Shown one piece after another: positions 11,001 through 22,307 of a stretch of 64,000 nucleotides of DNA (within the stretch, counting starts at the first letter, position 1; each line of letters opens with the position of its first letter). This DNA comes from Chrysoperla carnea (lineage: Eukaryota > Arthropoda > Insecta > Neuroptera > Chrysopidae): positions 2,118,501 through 2,182,500 of the forward strand of contig NC_058342.1 of the NCBI RefSeq assembly GCF_905475395.1. Direction: 5' to 3'. Below the pieces are notes generated by a model. The model was given only the letters and a program-made list of their open reading frames with translations. It was not told the DNA's origin and did no database searches. Both the position numbers and the translations under genes were made by a program.

Positions 11001-12407
11001 CAAGGAGGTAGAGGTCTCCTATCCGTTGAATGTCTACATGATAGGGTAGTTTAAGGAATAGCTTGTCTGGTCATAAATAGTTCTGACCCTCTTATGGAAC
11101 TCGTGCGCGATCATGAGCTCCAGGGTAAAGGAGCATTCTTGTTCTCTGCAGCACAACATGCAGCGTCTAAATTGGGCCTTGCTTTTGATCCGTCTAATCG
11201 TGATCTTGATGATAACGTGATCCTTCTCTCCAAATCTCGACTTCGTTTAGCTGTAAAACGAGCTGAAATACGCTCCCTCTTCGAAGATCATCGGAATCGT
11301 GACCATCAAGGAATGTTCTACCGTCATCTAGACACCTGTAATCTTTCCGTTGATCTTACGTTCTCTTTTCTTCGATCAGCTGGACTCAAGTCCGAAACAG
11401 AAGGCTTTATCATCGCTGTCCACGATGGTGTGATAGCGACGCTAACTCACCAAAAGTATGTATGTAAAGAAGCAGTCTCCACCACTATGTGCAGAGCGTG
11501 CAAATCTCAGCCGGAGACGCTGATGCACCTCATCTCGGCATGTCCTTCTTATGCCACGAACACCTACATACATCGCCATAACGCTGCCCTCCGCGTGCTG
11601 TACTACTTCTTGAGACACAAGTATGAAGTGGACCCTACGCCAGTCCTACCATATGCTCCAGGCGAGATCGAGTCCGTCGTCAAGAACGAGAAATGCATTA
11701 TCTTCTGGAATTTCTCGTTTCCAACTACCAGGCAGCTCTCTGCTACTAAGCCTGATATAGTGCTCCAGGATATCTCATCTAAGACTATGTACGTCATCGA
11801 GTTATCTGCGCCTGCAGAAACGAACATAGTCACGAAGGAGGAGCAAAAACGGACTAAATATCTTGATCTCTTACAAGAACTACGACAACTACAACCTGGC
11901 TACTCAGTCAAAATGGTTGTCCTCATTATCGGTTGCCTAGGCGGAATTCGTCCCACTCTCGAGACGAATCTATCTCAAATTCCGGTCTGCAGGTCTCATC
12001 TTCGTCACCTTATCTCTTCCATGCAGAAGGCTGTCATTATAAGCACCCTTCGTACATTGAGATCGCATCAGACTGTCTTCAAGTAACAGCCCTTGAAGTT
12101 TCTTTTTTTTCTTTTTCATTTCTATTTTTTAGTAGGTTCCACATCGCTGCGGTGCAGGGACGGAGCCTGCTTGACCAGGACATTAGACAGACTTACGTAC
12201 CACCGACTCGGAAAACAGACGGACCAACAGACGTCGCGTGGACTGACGGACGTACAGACTACACGGCCACAAGTCAGTGAACTTTCTTCAAAAGACGTAG
12301 CTGCCTTGTGAAGATTTATGTCTCTCAAGGAGATGGGAGGCTCTGGGGTGTAAATCCTGTATCCTCTCTCCCTCCTTGGCAGGCATGAATTCGTTAATTT
12401 CAAATTT
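8057..12407 (+). mobile_element. Dong-1, near-full-length R4/Dong-clade LINE
   Basis: About 4.35 kb between two TAA microsatellites: a short 5' leader, one long ORF (8199-12086) and a 3' UTR of about 320 bases with GC-rich, structured sequence (12130-12290). The single ORF with N-terminal Myb-like domain, central RT and C-terminal zinc knuckle plus restriction-like endonuclease is the layout of site-specific R4/Dong elements. Base composition is balanced, unlike the A/C-rich Dong-2 and Dong-3, so it is a separate family. Confidence 0.85.
8199..12086 (+). pseudogene. Dong-1 ORF: reverse transcriptase and restriction-like endonuclease, one in-frame stop
   Basis: I chose the methionine at 8199 (MSNLRSRFFGP) because the upstream frame is microsatellite. 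Rough residues: 85-140 Myb-like DNA-binding region (RFQWTKALKADLL); 520-850 reverse transcriptase with NYRPIT, motif A WVDYRKAFD (about 656), motif B YQGDSLSPLLF and motif C YMDD (about 765); 1097 zinc knuckle C-X2-C-X8-H-X4-C (CRACKSQPETLMHLISAC); about 1183-1197 endonuclease core KPDIVL then YVIEL. The protein would nick TAA-repeat DNA and prime reverse transcription there. One in-frame TAA at 11052-11054 splits an otherwise open frame; the frame is unchanged after it (next methionine at 11094). All catalytic residues are present, so the copy is young. Confidence 0.85.
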
Positions 12408-12445
12408 TATAATAATAATAATAATAATAACAATAATAATAATAA
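12408..12445. repeat. (ATA)n microsatellite between Dong-1 and Dong-2
   Basis: ATA/TAA units with one CAA interruption. It is both the 3' tail of Dong-1 and the 5' flank of Dong-2, so one element probably landed in the repeat beside the other. Confidence 0.85.
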
Positions 12446-14837
12446 ACCCCCACGGGGACAACTGGTAGCCCTAGTTGTTCGGGAATTGGCGCTCCCGGGG
12501 CCCGAGCCAACCCACTTATGTTGGTGAATAAAAGGATTAAAAGCCTCGGAAAACAGCCGCTGCCTGGGGGTTATCGCCAGGGCACATCTGGAGCCACCGC
12601 TGGATGTGACAGTATGCGACCCGGTGGTGGTGGGTTGATGATCAGGCGGCCACCCATCACCAAAGAAGCTACAGCCGACGACGGACGAGACACCCGTGAT
12701 GATTTGCCTGTGGATGTTCCATTACCGCAAATGGAAACGGCCACCGCAGACAATTCTTCCAGGAGACGCATGAAGTGGACAGACGAAATGAATCAGTTCA
12801 TACTGCGAACCTACCTGGAAGTGACCCGACTTGAACAGGATAAAACCGGATACAGACAAAAACTATACCAACAATTCACACAAAAATACACAAAGCTTAC
12901 ACACATCACAGAACAGCGACTCGCCGATCAACGCCGGACAATTATCACACATACACTCATTCCCCTTACAATACAAAATCAAATTAGACAACAAGTTCAC
13001 CACCAAATACACACCATACACAACACAGGCATAATACACATGGACACACAGACAACACAAACAGCTGAAAATAACAATAGTAACAATAGCAACGATAACA
13101 CATCCATCACACATATCCAAAACTCACTTAACACTGCATTGGCGGAATTCACAAATTTAGACCCCACACAGAAACACAAACTACCAAAACTACACCATTC
13201 ACGCAATCTCACCAACATAGTCAACACGCTTAACAATTACATTTTACCACAATACTTATCCCAGGACACAACATTTACAGATTTACACAACATCATTTAC
13301 TGCGGAGCTGTTGCAGCAGTTAGTTGTAATGGTCTCAAGGTAACATCACCCTTAAACATACGAAACACACGCACTTCACAAACACGCGTACCGGCTTGGG
13401 AAAAGCGTTTAAATTCTCGTATTGCGAGTATAAGGCGGGACCTAGGCCGGATCACACAATACATACAAGGAACGCGTACACAAAAACTCACCAAACACAT
13501 ACAAAACATCAAAACAACATACAGAATACACTCCAAATACGATGTACATAACACCGCTCAAGAGGAATTTAGGGATACCCTGCACCAAAAACTCACTGTA
13601 TACTCTACACGACTCAAACGATACAAAGATGCACACAAACGAAAAATACACAACACTCAATTCCAATACAACCAAAAGTTTTTCTACCGATCACTCACAC
13701 ACAACAACACACCACAGCACGATACACAACCACCCACAGAACACTCACTTTTTACATATTGGTCTGGTCTTTGGTCCGAGGAAGTTCAGCACAATGTTGA
13801 AACCTGTTGGATCGGAGACGAAATCCACAAAACAAACAACATTACACTCATGACAAAAACAACAATTACTACAAAAGACATACACAACGCTACACAACAC
13901 TTACACAATTGGAAGAGCCCTGGCGTGGATCAAATACACAACTATTGGCTGAAACACTTTACATGCACACACGAACACCTCGCAAGACATTTTACAAAAT
14001 TCATACAACACCCTCACACAACACCTCCTTTTCTAATGAAGGGCATCACTTATATGATACCGAAGGATAACGATGCAATAAATCCAACAAAATACAGACC
14101 CATCACAAGTCTATCTACACTATACAAGTTAATCACTTCATGCATCACACAAAAAATTTACACACACATTACAGACAACAACATTCTCGCAGAGGAGCAA
14201 AAGGGCTGTCGGAAACTATCAAGAGGTTGTAAGGAGCAACTCATTATAGACTCGGTGGTGATCGAACAGGCCAAACACAACAACAGAAGCATGTACACAG
14301 CTTACATAGATTACAAAAAAGCATTTGATTCCGTGCCGCATTCCTGGCTTCAGAGAGTATTGAATTTATACAAAATTGACGAACACATTATACAATTTTT
14401 AACACACGCCATGTCGTTATGGACAACCACTCTAAATTTAACACACAATAGCACGACCATTACCACAGATACCATACACATTAGACGAGGTATCTTCCAG
14501 GGAGACTCATTGAGCCCCCTTTGGTTCTGTCTCGCTCTTAATCCACTATCACATATACTCACAGATTCGGGATGCGGTTTCAAGGTAAAGTTCGACAAAG
14601 AATTCCATAAAATATCTCACCTTTTTACATGGATGACTTGAAACTGTATGCCTCCACCCAAACACAATTAACACATTTAATGCGACTGACTGAAATATTC
14701 TCTGCTGACATCCGGATGGAATTCGGTACTGACAAATGCAAAACACAACACATACATGCTGACCCAGGAACGCCTGTTTTATTTGACCTGCAAAATGGTG
14801 GTCTCATTAGCCCCATGGAGGAGGGACAATTTTACAG
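12446..14837 (+). mobile_element. Dong-2, 3'-truncated R4/Dong-clade LINE
   Basis: Starts right after the TAA repeat with a GC-rich leader (CCCCCACGGGGACAACTGG) and runs to about 14837, where it meets Polinton P1 terminal-repeat sequence abruptly (GGAATAATGGCTGCC). The RT C-terminus, zinc knuckle, endonuclease and 3' UTR are missing. The loss of both the Dong 3' part and the outer end of P1 suggests a deletion across the junction or an assembly join. Confidence 0.8.
12518..14837 (+). pseudogene. Dong-2 ORF, N-terminal and RT part
   Basis: The open frame 12518-14641 has a Myb-like region at residues about 80-140 (RRRMKWTDEMNQFILRTY) and then RT motifs: KYRPITSLSTLYKLIT, motif A YIDYKKAFDSVPHSW (about residue 596) and motif B RGIFQGDSLSPLWF. 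At about 14628 the frame changes: HLF is followed by TWMT instead of YMDD, consistent with loss of one T in the T run, and the correct frame resumes as MDDLKLYAS (14629-14837). The copy is therefore inactive. The coding strand is very poor in G and rich in ACA codons, giving many T, H, Q and N residues, as in Dong-3. Confidence 0.8.
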
Positions 14838-15031
14838 GGAATAATGGCTGCCTAAGCATTGATGACGTCATTGGCTTTGACCAATAGTGGCGGAGAGTGA
14901 ACGGGGGGCGGGACGTTGACATTAGTCAGCAATTTTCAAGAATATGTTGAAATAGATTTGACCTTGAAAAATATTGTAATTTGACACTTTAAATATACAT
15001 GATAAAATTCAAGACACGTGACCGGATGTTA

Positions 15032-15068
<37 letters not shown>

Positions 15069-15640
15069 AGTCAGCGATGTAATATGACACTTGAAATTTA
15101 CATAATAAAAATACATGTTCAAACTTGTTTGAATGGACTTTGATCTTAAAATAATTTTACACGTGTCAGCAATTTTCAAGAATATGTTGAAATAGATTTG
15201 ACCTTGAAAAATATGATATCATCATCTTGTTACAAGTTGTTTGAAATAATTTTACATGTGTCAAAACACGTGACCGGATGTTAATATTTTTTTATGATTA
15301 AGCAATGTAATATGACACTTGAACGTGTTAGATAATAATTTGCAAATCTGAATTCCAAGAAAAGAATATTATGAGTCTGCAATTTTCAAGAATATGTTGA
15401 AATAGATATCATCTAACCTTGAAAAATATTGTAATTTGACACTTTAAGTATACATGATAAAATTCAAGATACGTGACCGGATGTTAATATTTTTTTATTG
15501 AATCAGCAATATAATATGACACTTGAAATTTACATAATAAAAATACATGTTTAAACTTGTTTGATCTTAAAATAATCTTACACGTGTTAGATAATAATTT
15601 GCAAGTCTGAATTCCAAGAAAAAATAATTAGTTTGAATTA
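14838..15640 (+). repeat. P1 left terminal inverted repeat, outer end missing
   Basis: Matches 5763-6290 of P0 and 28745-29640 of P2: CRE and CCAAT motifs, GGGGGCGGGACG, then the E-box modules (CACGTGACCGGATG). A run of T at about 15037-15067 lies in one module. The first 165 or so bases of the repeat are absent and Dong-2 sequence takes their place. Confidence 0.8.
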
Positions 15641-15664
15641 CGATTATAAAAATATCAAATTACA

Positions 15665-15780
15665 ACTTTTTTAGTGGGGGGGATAATGCTATAAAAAGTG
15701 ATGTACGTTGCTGTTGAAGTATCTCTTTTGAAATTCACCTTTGCTTCAGTTAGTTTTTTCTGTATATATTTTTTACATTA
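15665..15780 (+). promoter_or_regulatory. P1 polymerase promoter and leader
   Basis: TATAAAAAG at 15690-15698 followed by a leader (GTGATGTACGTTGCTGTTG) that is nearly identical in P2 (minus strand, about 46310-46425). The leader continues at 17980-18120 beyond the Dong-3 insertion and seems to contain a splice donor (ACG/GTAAGT at about 18117) with the acceptor just before the ATG at 18175. Confidence 0.6.
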
Positions 15781-15818
<38 letters not shown>

Positions 15819-16013
15819 TTTTCTCTCATCTATTTCATAGCAGGGCTGAGCCCGATTTAGTTTACCGCACGGACACAGTCAAGTGACGGTAAACTGTTTT
15901 TTCCTTGTTCTGGTCTGTCATGTGAACCGGAGAATGTGTGTGAGTGTGCGTGTATATTTGCGAGGGTATTTTTGTTCTTGTAGTGTGTATAAATGTATGT
16001 ATGTTTATTGTGT

Positions 16014-17872
16014 TCAGCGACCTCGCCTTTTGGGTGATGTGTGTGGTGTTGTATTGTGTTGTGCTCGCTTTCGCGTTCGATGAGCGATTGGGACGTTCTC
16101 CGTCGGTTTTGAATAGTGTGCAATTTGGTCATGTGTGAGTCTTGTGAGTCTTACAATGGGTGAAGTGTTTTGTGTGAGGTTTTGATTTATTGGTGGTGGT
16201 ACGTGTATGGGTGTTGTGGTTAATAAAGTTATACTATGTTGTGTTTCTTGTGAAGTGTTTTGTGTTTTGTTTGAGACATCTGATGGTCTTGATATTTGAT
16301 CTTGTGTGAGGCTTGTTAACCGAGCAATGGGTGGTGTGTTATGTGTTTCGTTTCGATAAAGTGGGGGTGGTGCGTGTATGAGTGCTGTTGTAGTGTAAGT
16401 AATGATGTTGTGTTGTGATGAGTTTGTTTCTTGTGTATTGTTTTGTGTTTGGTTTGGAGAATGTGCTGATGTTGCGTGTGTGAGTGTTGTTGTAGATGTG
16501 CTGTGTTGTGTCGGGTATATTTCTTGCGTTATGTTTTGTGTGTGTAACTGTGTGTTGTGTGGGTGCTGGTGTGAAGTTTCCGTGTTTGGCATGAGTGTGT
16601 TTGCATTGGTCGGAGAGTATGTTGTGTTTGTTGTTGTTTGTTGAGCAGTGGTTAATGTTTGTGTTTGGAGAGTACTGTGTCCCATAGAGAGAAACTTTCT
16701 CACTATACGGCAAGTATTAATTATAACTGCCTTTTGTAATTGTATGTATGTGTTTTTGTGTAGTTCAAGTGTATGCAGACTGTTGTGAAGTGTTGTTGGT
16801 ATGACGCCTATTGAGCTTAGTATCACCGGAACGACAACAACTGTTGTCATTTTCCATTGATTCCTCAGATCGACAGCTAGATCGGTGTATTTTGTTAGTT
16901 TTTCAGTGTGTGTAGACTGAAGGTTGTGTGTGTTGGGTACTGCAATGTCTATGAGGAATGTGGTTTTTGTGTGTTTGTGTATAAGTGTAATGTCTGGCCT
17001 GTTGTAGTGTACCGCCTTGTCTGTGATAATTGTTCTATCCCAATATAATTTGTGCGTGTTGTTTTCGAGAATTGAAGATGGAGTGTATTTGTAGTATGGT
17101 GAGTTGTCTGTTGTGAGTTTGTGTTTTATGGCGAGTTTTTGGTGTATTATTTTTGCTACCTGATCGTGTCTGTGTTTGTAATCTGTTTGGGTAAGACGTG
17201 AGCATGCTGATGTAATGTGTTGTATTGTTTCTGGTTTTTGTCGACATTGCCGACATAGGTCTGTTTGTTGTGCGTTGTCTTTGAGTATGTGTTTTCTGTA
17301 ATTCAGTGTATGTATGATTTGATCCTGTATTGCAAACATGAAGCCCTCGGTTTCCGGAAAGATATTACACTTGGTCAACCAGGCTTGCGAAGCCTCTCGG
17401 TCAATACAGTCGTGACTAAGCTCATGAAAATACCTTCCATGTAAAACCTTCGTTTTCCATGTCTGCATGTTTGTGGATGTGTGTTGTGTTTTGGTTGGTG
17501 GAAGAGAGTGTTGTGTTGTGTGCATGTTAAGTGGCGTGTATGACTTGTCTGCGGATGTTATGGCATTGTGTAAGTGTGATGTGTGTGTTTTAGATTGGAA
17601 GTACTCGCGTAGGCTATGGAGCTGGCGATCGTGTAATAGTTGGATATCTGTGAGACCACGTCCTCCTAAAGACCGTGGTAAAACCAACCTGGCTGATGAT
17701 GAGTGTATGTGGTGTATTCTGTGTTTTGTCATAATTGTTCGTGTTTTAATTTGTATGTTTTTAATGTCTGTGTTTGTCCACTTTATGATTCCGAAGGAAT
17801 ATGTGAGAAATGGTGTAGCGTATGTGTTGATGGCTCTAACGGTATTTCTACCATCAAGACCACTTTTGAGTA
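16014..17872 (-). CDS. Dong-3 ORF C-terminal part: RT end, zinc knuckle, endonuclease, Thr-rich tail
   Basis: The frame is open straight out of the TTA repeat; the first methionine is at 17732, but homology to Dong-1 starts before it (TYSFGIIKW matches LYSFGSIKW), so the start is a truncation and not a real initiation site. Features in order: RSLGGRGLTDIQLLHDRQ; zinc knuckle CRQCRQKPETIQHITSAC at about 17215-17265; endonuclease RPDITL then FLIDIAVP at about 16935-17005; and, after about 16690, a tail of some 220 residues rich in T, H, N, Q. The tail has a repeated block (APPPLYRNETHNTPPIARL and VPPPINQNLTQNTSPIVRL) and a basic end (SPKRRGR). The tail is longer than in Dong-1, which ends soon after the endonuclease. 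Confidence 0.8.
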
Positions 17873-17874
17873 TG

Positions 17875-17980
<106 letters not shown>

Positions 17981-18174
17981 TTGTTTTTAATATATTTATT
18001 ATTCTAAAATTAGTCTATATATTTTATACAAAAAACAATTATTACTCAGTTGTAAGTTAACTTTAGTGTTGAACGTTCGGTAACGTATATTTTGCTTAGT
18101 ATTTGAAAATATAACGGTAAGTGTATAAATTTTTTAAATAATATTGTGAAACTTAAATATAATTTTTTTGAAAG

Positions 18175-18654
18175 ATGGACACCTACGAACAAAATGTTAT
18201 GCAGACGCTAAACGTGGTACCTCAAGGTGGTAGCACTGATATGATGAAGAAAGTGGAGAGAGCGTTGAGGCTGATCAAGACGGTGGAGGAAGCTGAGCGA
18301 TGGATGGTACTAAATAAGCAGAACATCCGCTTATTGAAAAAGATGTTGATGTTGAAGAAAGAAAATCCTCTGCGTCTGGAAGCTAATATTGGACTTTGTA
18401 AATCATACCAGCGGCAACTTCACCGACTGCGATTAGATTTAGTTAAACAAGGTGGTGGTGTCACCAAAAAACAAAATCGACATCTAATCTGGGAGACAAT
18501 TGAAACCCACCACCAGGGCAGGGTGAAGACTGGTATGATTACAAATTTGGATTATAAAGATCCAAATATATTTTTCAACCGGGCATTTCCAATGTTTAGA
18601 AGACACGTTCGGCGTGAGCTAGTGAAGCATCCCCTCAAGGTAAGTAAAATTTAA
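18175..18654 (+). CDS. P1 DNA polymerase B, first coding block
   Basis: Starts at ATG with MDTYEQNVMQTLN and runs about 159 codons. It is nearly identical to the P2 block (45540-46019) and more distant from P4 (51808-52287). Helical and basic; includes RHVRRELVKHPLK at the end. The block ends in AAG/GTAAGT, and the next begins after TTTCAG, so a short intron is likely; Polinton polymerases in animals can carry introns. It is the N-terminal region of the protein-primed polymerase that replicates the element. Confidence 0.7.
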   Translation: MDTYEQNVMQTLNVVPQGGSTDMMKKVERALRLIKTVEEAERWMVLNKQNIRLLKKMLMLKKENPLRLEANIGLCKSYQRQLHRLRLDLVKQGGGVTKKQNRHLIWETIETHHQGRVKTGMITNLDYKDPNIFFNRAFPMFRRHVRRELVKHPLKVSKI

Positions 18655-18701
18655 GATTTATAATTTAAATAGTCTAATGAGATCTTGAATTTTATTTCAG
18701 G

Positions 18702-19924
18702 TGTATATTATGTTCACGGGCAATTTCATTAAGCCCACCACCAAAGAGGAGGATTTGAAAACTTTTATAACGTCGGCCAAGGAAATGTATCTGACAACGG
18801 ACATGCAGGAGTGGTACACTGATCATGTCAAAAACTATTTGTTGAAAAAATTGGAAGAATTCCAGGAACGCGATAGCGGTTGGGCTCTTGACATGATCAT
18901 AAATATTCGAGTCCACATGAATAAGCACTCTCCGATCACAGCTGGGACATTTTGTGAACTACCATCAGCAATTAAATGTAGAAAAGCTGTGATTAATGTC
19001 CAGAATGATGACCAACATTGCTTTTTATTGTCGATAATGTCAGCACTTTACCCGGTTGAAAGGAATCCTCAACGCTTGAATAAGTACCCGCACTATAAAT
19101 ATCATTTAAAATATGATGGATTAAAGTTTCCCATGTCTCTAGATCAAATTAATAAATTTGAAAAGATGAACCCGCATTTATCGATTAACGTGTACGGCTA
19201 CAAAGATACGTTTCTACGTGGTTTGGAAATTTTTCCGGTACGCGTTAGCTCGAACACTGCGGGGGAGAAAATTCATCTATTGGCTGTGGAGAATGGGAAC
19301 AGTCACCACTTTTGCTGGATAAAAAATTTAGCAAAGTTGAGTCGATCGGGTGTAACAAAACACGTGCGTAAAATTTATTTATGTGATCGATGTCTCAACT
19401 ATTTTGCTACAGAAGTCAAACTCCAACAGCATTCAGTAAATTGTGGTGAGAAAGAAGCGGTGCGGGTACGAATGCCTGAAACTGATGACGAGCGGTTCGT
19501 TGAGTTTCAGAAATTTTCTCATCAAGAACCAATTCCATATATTGTATATGCAGATTTTGAGGCGTTATTGGTACCACAACATCATGAAGACATGGAAATG
19601 GATCATGGGTCTTATACGCAAAATATTCAAAAACATGTACCCTACAGTGTAGGTTACTATGTTCATTGTACCCATGATCCCAACCAATCGTTTTATAAGG
19701 CATACCGTGGTACTGATTGCGCAAAATGGTTTGTTAAAGAACTGGAACAGGTTGCGTATACATTGGAAAAGAAAATTAAACACGTTGAACCAATGATACC
19801 GCTCACCATCGAACAAGAAATGGAGTTTCTGTGTGCAGAAAAGTGTCATATTTGTAAAAAATCTTTTACACCAACAAATAGTATCCGCGTGCGTGACCAT
19901 TCACACATCACAGGTATGTATTAA
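18702..19924 (+). CDS. P1 DNA polymerase B, exonuclease-side block
   Basis: About 400 codons. Contains KAVINVQNDDQHCFLLSIMS, a zinc-finger-like CDRCLNYFATEVKLQQHSVNC stretch (about 19385-19445), Exo I-type YADFEALL (about 19545) and CHICKKSF followed by VRDHSH, a cysteine/histidine module common in Polinton polymerases. Such polymerases have a 3'-5' proofreading exonuclease in this half. Close to the matching blocks of P2 and P4. Confidence 0.75.
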
Positions 19925-20028
19925 TATTTATTATTGTTAAAATTTTATCTAATTTAAATATTTATTTTACAGGTTATTACAGAGGTCCAGCACACCAAAT
20001 TTGTAACTTAAATTATCAAAATTCAAGG

Positions 20029-20298
20029 GTGATACCTGTTGTGATGCATAATTTAAGCGGATATGATGCACATTTTATAATAGAACCTCTGCTAACAGAA
20101 TTCGATGGTCATGTTGATGTGTTGCCCATCAACAAAGAAAAGTACATCAGTTTTACCAAACACGTCTCGGACATTCAATTACGATTCATTGATTCCTTTA
20201 AGTTTCTCTCTGAAAAATTAGATAATCTGGCTTCCTATTTAGATAATGATAAAAAAACTATTTTACATAGAGAGGTAAGTCATAAAAAATATAAATAA
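20029..20298 (+). CDS. P1 DNA polymerase B, Exo II block
   Basis: Encodes IPVVMHNLSGYDAHFII, the Exo II region of B-family polymerases, then FTKHVSDIQLRFIDSF. Flanked by GT and AG dinucleotides suggestive of short introns. Conserved in P2 (43905-44168) and P4 (53666-53944). Confidence 0.7.
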   Translation: MIPVVMHNLSGYDAHFIIEPLLTEFDGHVDVLPINKEKYISFTKHVSDIQLRFIDSFKFLSEKLDNLASYLDNDKKTILHREVSHKKYK

Positions 20299-20333
20299 AT
20301 AAATACTTTATACAGAGCCGTATCTTTTTTTAT

Positions 20334-22067
20334 TTGCAGGTCAGTGATGATGAACAATTTCAATTGTTAACAAGAAAAGGTGTATTTCTTTATGAATACA
20401 TGTCTAGTTGGGAACGTCTTGATGAGGTAAGCTTACCCACAAAAGAGGCGTTCTACAGTGCATTAACAGATGAGCACATAACGGATAAGGATTATAATCA
20501 TGCTATACAAGTATGGAATACATTTGGTTTACATACACTAGGTGAATACTCTGACCTGTATATGAAAACTGATGTGTTTCTACTTGCGGACATTTTTGAA
20601 AATTTCCGTAAAACTTGTTTGCATAAATATGGCCTTGATCCAGCTCACTCTTATACACTAGCTGGCTACGCATGGGAAGCCATGTTGAAATACACCGATA
20701 AGAAACTGGAATTGTTCACTGATGTAGATAAGTTTCTGTTTATCGAGAGAGGAATCAGAGGTGGTGTGAGTCATTGCTCTAATCGCTATGCAAAAGCTAA
20801 TAATAAGTACATGACAGAGGGGTATAATCCAAATGAAACACAACATTATTTGATGTATTACGATGTGGTGAATGAATATGGAGCAGCAATGTCTACATCT
20901 TTACCCACTGGAAATTTCGAGTGGGTTGACACACCAGACGTCATGGAAATTGCAGACGATTCACCAGTCGGTTTCATTTTAGAAGTGGATCTGGAAATAC
21001 CCAAAAACCTGCATGATTACTTTAGCGATCTACCACCATGTCCGGAGATAGCAAAACCACCAGGCTCAAAACAAAAATACCTGCTTACAACTCTGTACAA
21101 CAAGACCAGATATATCGTGCACTATAGAATTTTAAAATTATATATACAACTTGGTGTGAAAGTAACAAAATACCATCGTGTGTTACAGTTTGATCAATCT
21201 CCATGGTTGAAATCATACATTGATTTCAATACCGAAATGCGTAAGAACGCAACGAATGATTTTGAAAAATCATTGTTCAAATTGATGATCAATGCAATAT
21301 TCGGTAAAACCATGGAGAATATTAGAAAACACCGGGTTGTTTACATACGAAAAAATTGGGATGGAAAGCATGAAGTAAAAAAATTGATTGCTAAGCCCAA
21401 TTTTCATAGTATGACAGTGCTCGATAATGACGTCAGTATTGTAGAGCTGAAAAAGACTGAAATATTTTTAAACAAACCAATCTATGTAGGCTTCACTATT
21501 TTGGATGTATCGAAGACGTATGTGTATGATTTTCATTATAATTACATGTACCCTCGATACGGTCGTGAAAATGTTAAGCTTTTATACACAGATACCGACA
21601 GTTTAGTTTATGATATATCAAATATTTCCGTCTATGACGTCATGAGGCAGGATATTGATCGCTTTGATACTGCTGACTTCGCACCTGATAACATCTATAA
21701 AATACCGCTTCGTAATAAGAAAGTAAAAGGTTTAATGTCTGATGAAAACAACGGTGAAGTAATGTTGGAATTTGTTGGATTGCGAAGTAAGATGTATACA
21801 GTTCGGGTGCAAAACAAGACAGAGACGAAAAAATCAAAAGGTCTCAAGAAGTCAGCAATTCGAAAGCTTACTTTTGATGATTATAAAAAATGTTTGATAG
21901 AGAATCGGAAATCATATAATCATCAACAAAGCATTCGATCGAAGCGCCACAAAATTCATACCATCAAACAGCAGAAAGTGGGCTTATCACCATTTGACCA
22001 AAAACGATACATTACTCACAATTCATGTGAAACAAAACCATGGGGCCACTATAGCATTATTTGTTGA
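20334..22067 (+). CDS. P1 DNA polymerase B, polymerase block
   Basis: About 577 codons. Motif A region MYYDVVNEYGAAM (P2 and P4 have NLYG here), motif B KLMINAIFGKTMEN, motif C LLYTDTDSLVYD and the C-terminal KVGLSPFDQKRYITHNS. This is the catalytic half of the protein-primed polymerase. It is more diverged from P2 and P4 than those are from each other. As part of a fossil element I do not judge function. Confidence 0.8.
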   Translation: MQVSDDEQFQLLTRKGVFLYEYMSSWERLDEVSLPTKEAFYSALTDEHITDKDYNHAIQVWNTFGLHTLGEYSDLYMKTDVFLLADIFENFRKTCLHKYGLDPAHSYTLAGYAWEAMLKYTDKKLELFTDVDKFLFIERGIRGGVSHCSNRYAKANNKYMTEGYNPNETQHYLMYYDVVNEYGAAMSTSLPTGNFEWVDTPDVMEIADDSPVGFILEVDLEIPKNLHDYFSDLPPCPEIAKPPGSKQKYLLTTLYNKTRYIVHYRILKLYIQLGVKVTKYHRVLQFDQSPWLKSYIDFNTEMRKNATNDFEKSLFKLMINAIFGKTMENIRKHRVVYIRKNWDGKHEVKKLIAKPNFHSMTVLDNDVSIVELKKTEIFLNKPIYVGFTILDVSKTYVYDFHYNYMYPRYGRENVKLLYTDTDSLVYDISNISVYDVMRQDIDRFDTADFAPDNIYKIPLRNKKVKGLMSDENNGEVMLEFVGLRSKMYTVRVQNKTETKKSKGLKKSAIRKLTFDDYKKCLIENRKSYNHQQSIRSKRHKIHTIKQQKVGLSPFDQKRYITHNSCETKPWGHYSIIC

Positions 22068-22307
22068 GTGTAAGTATTTTATATTTTATGTTTTTAATAT
22101 TTAGCTAATTTTTGTTGTTGTTTCAGAAATGTGTCCTGCTGTTGTTGTGATGATCCTCAAAGTGGTTTGGTATTGTGATAGGTGTACAAACAATTGATAG
22201 AGTAGTGCGCATGAACAATTGATAGAGTAGTGGTGGGGGTGTCAAAAAATTGATAGTTAGGTTGAATTATTGTAGAAAACAATTTAGTGTTAGTTTAAAC
22301 ATAAAAA

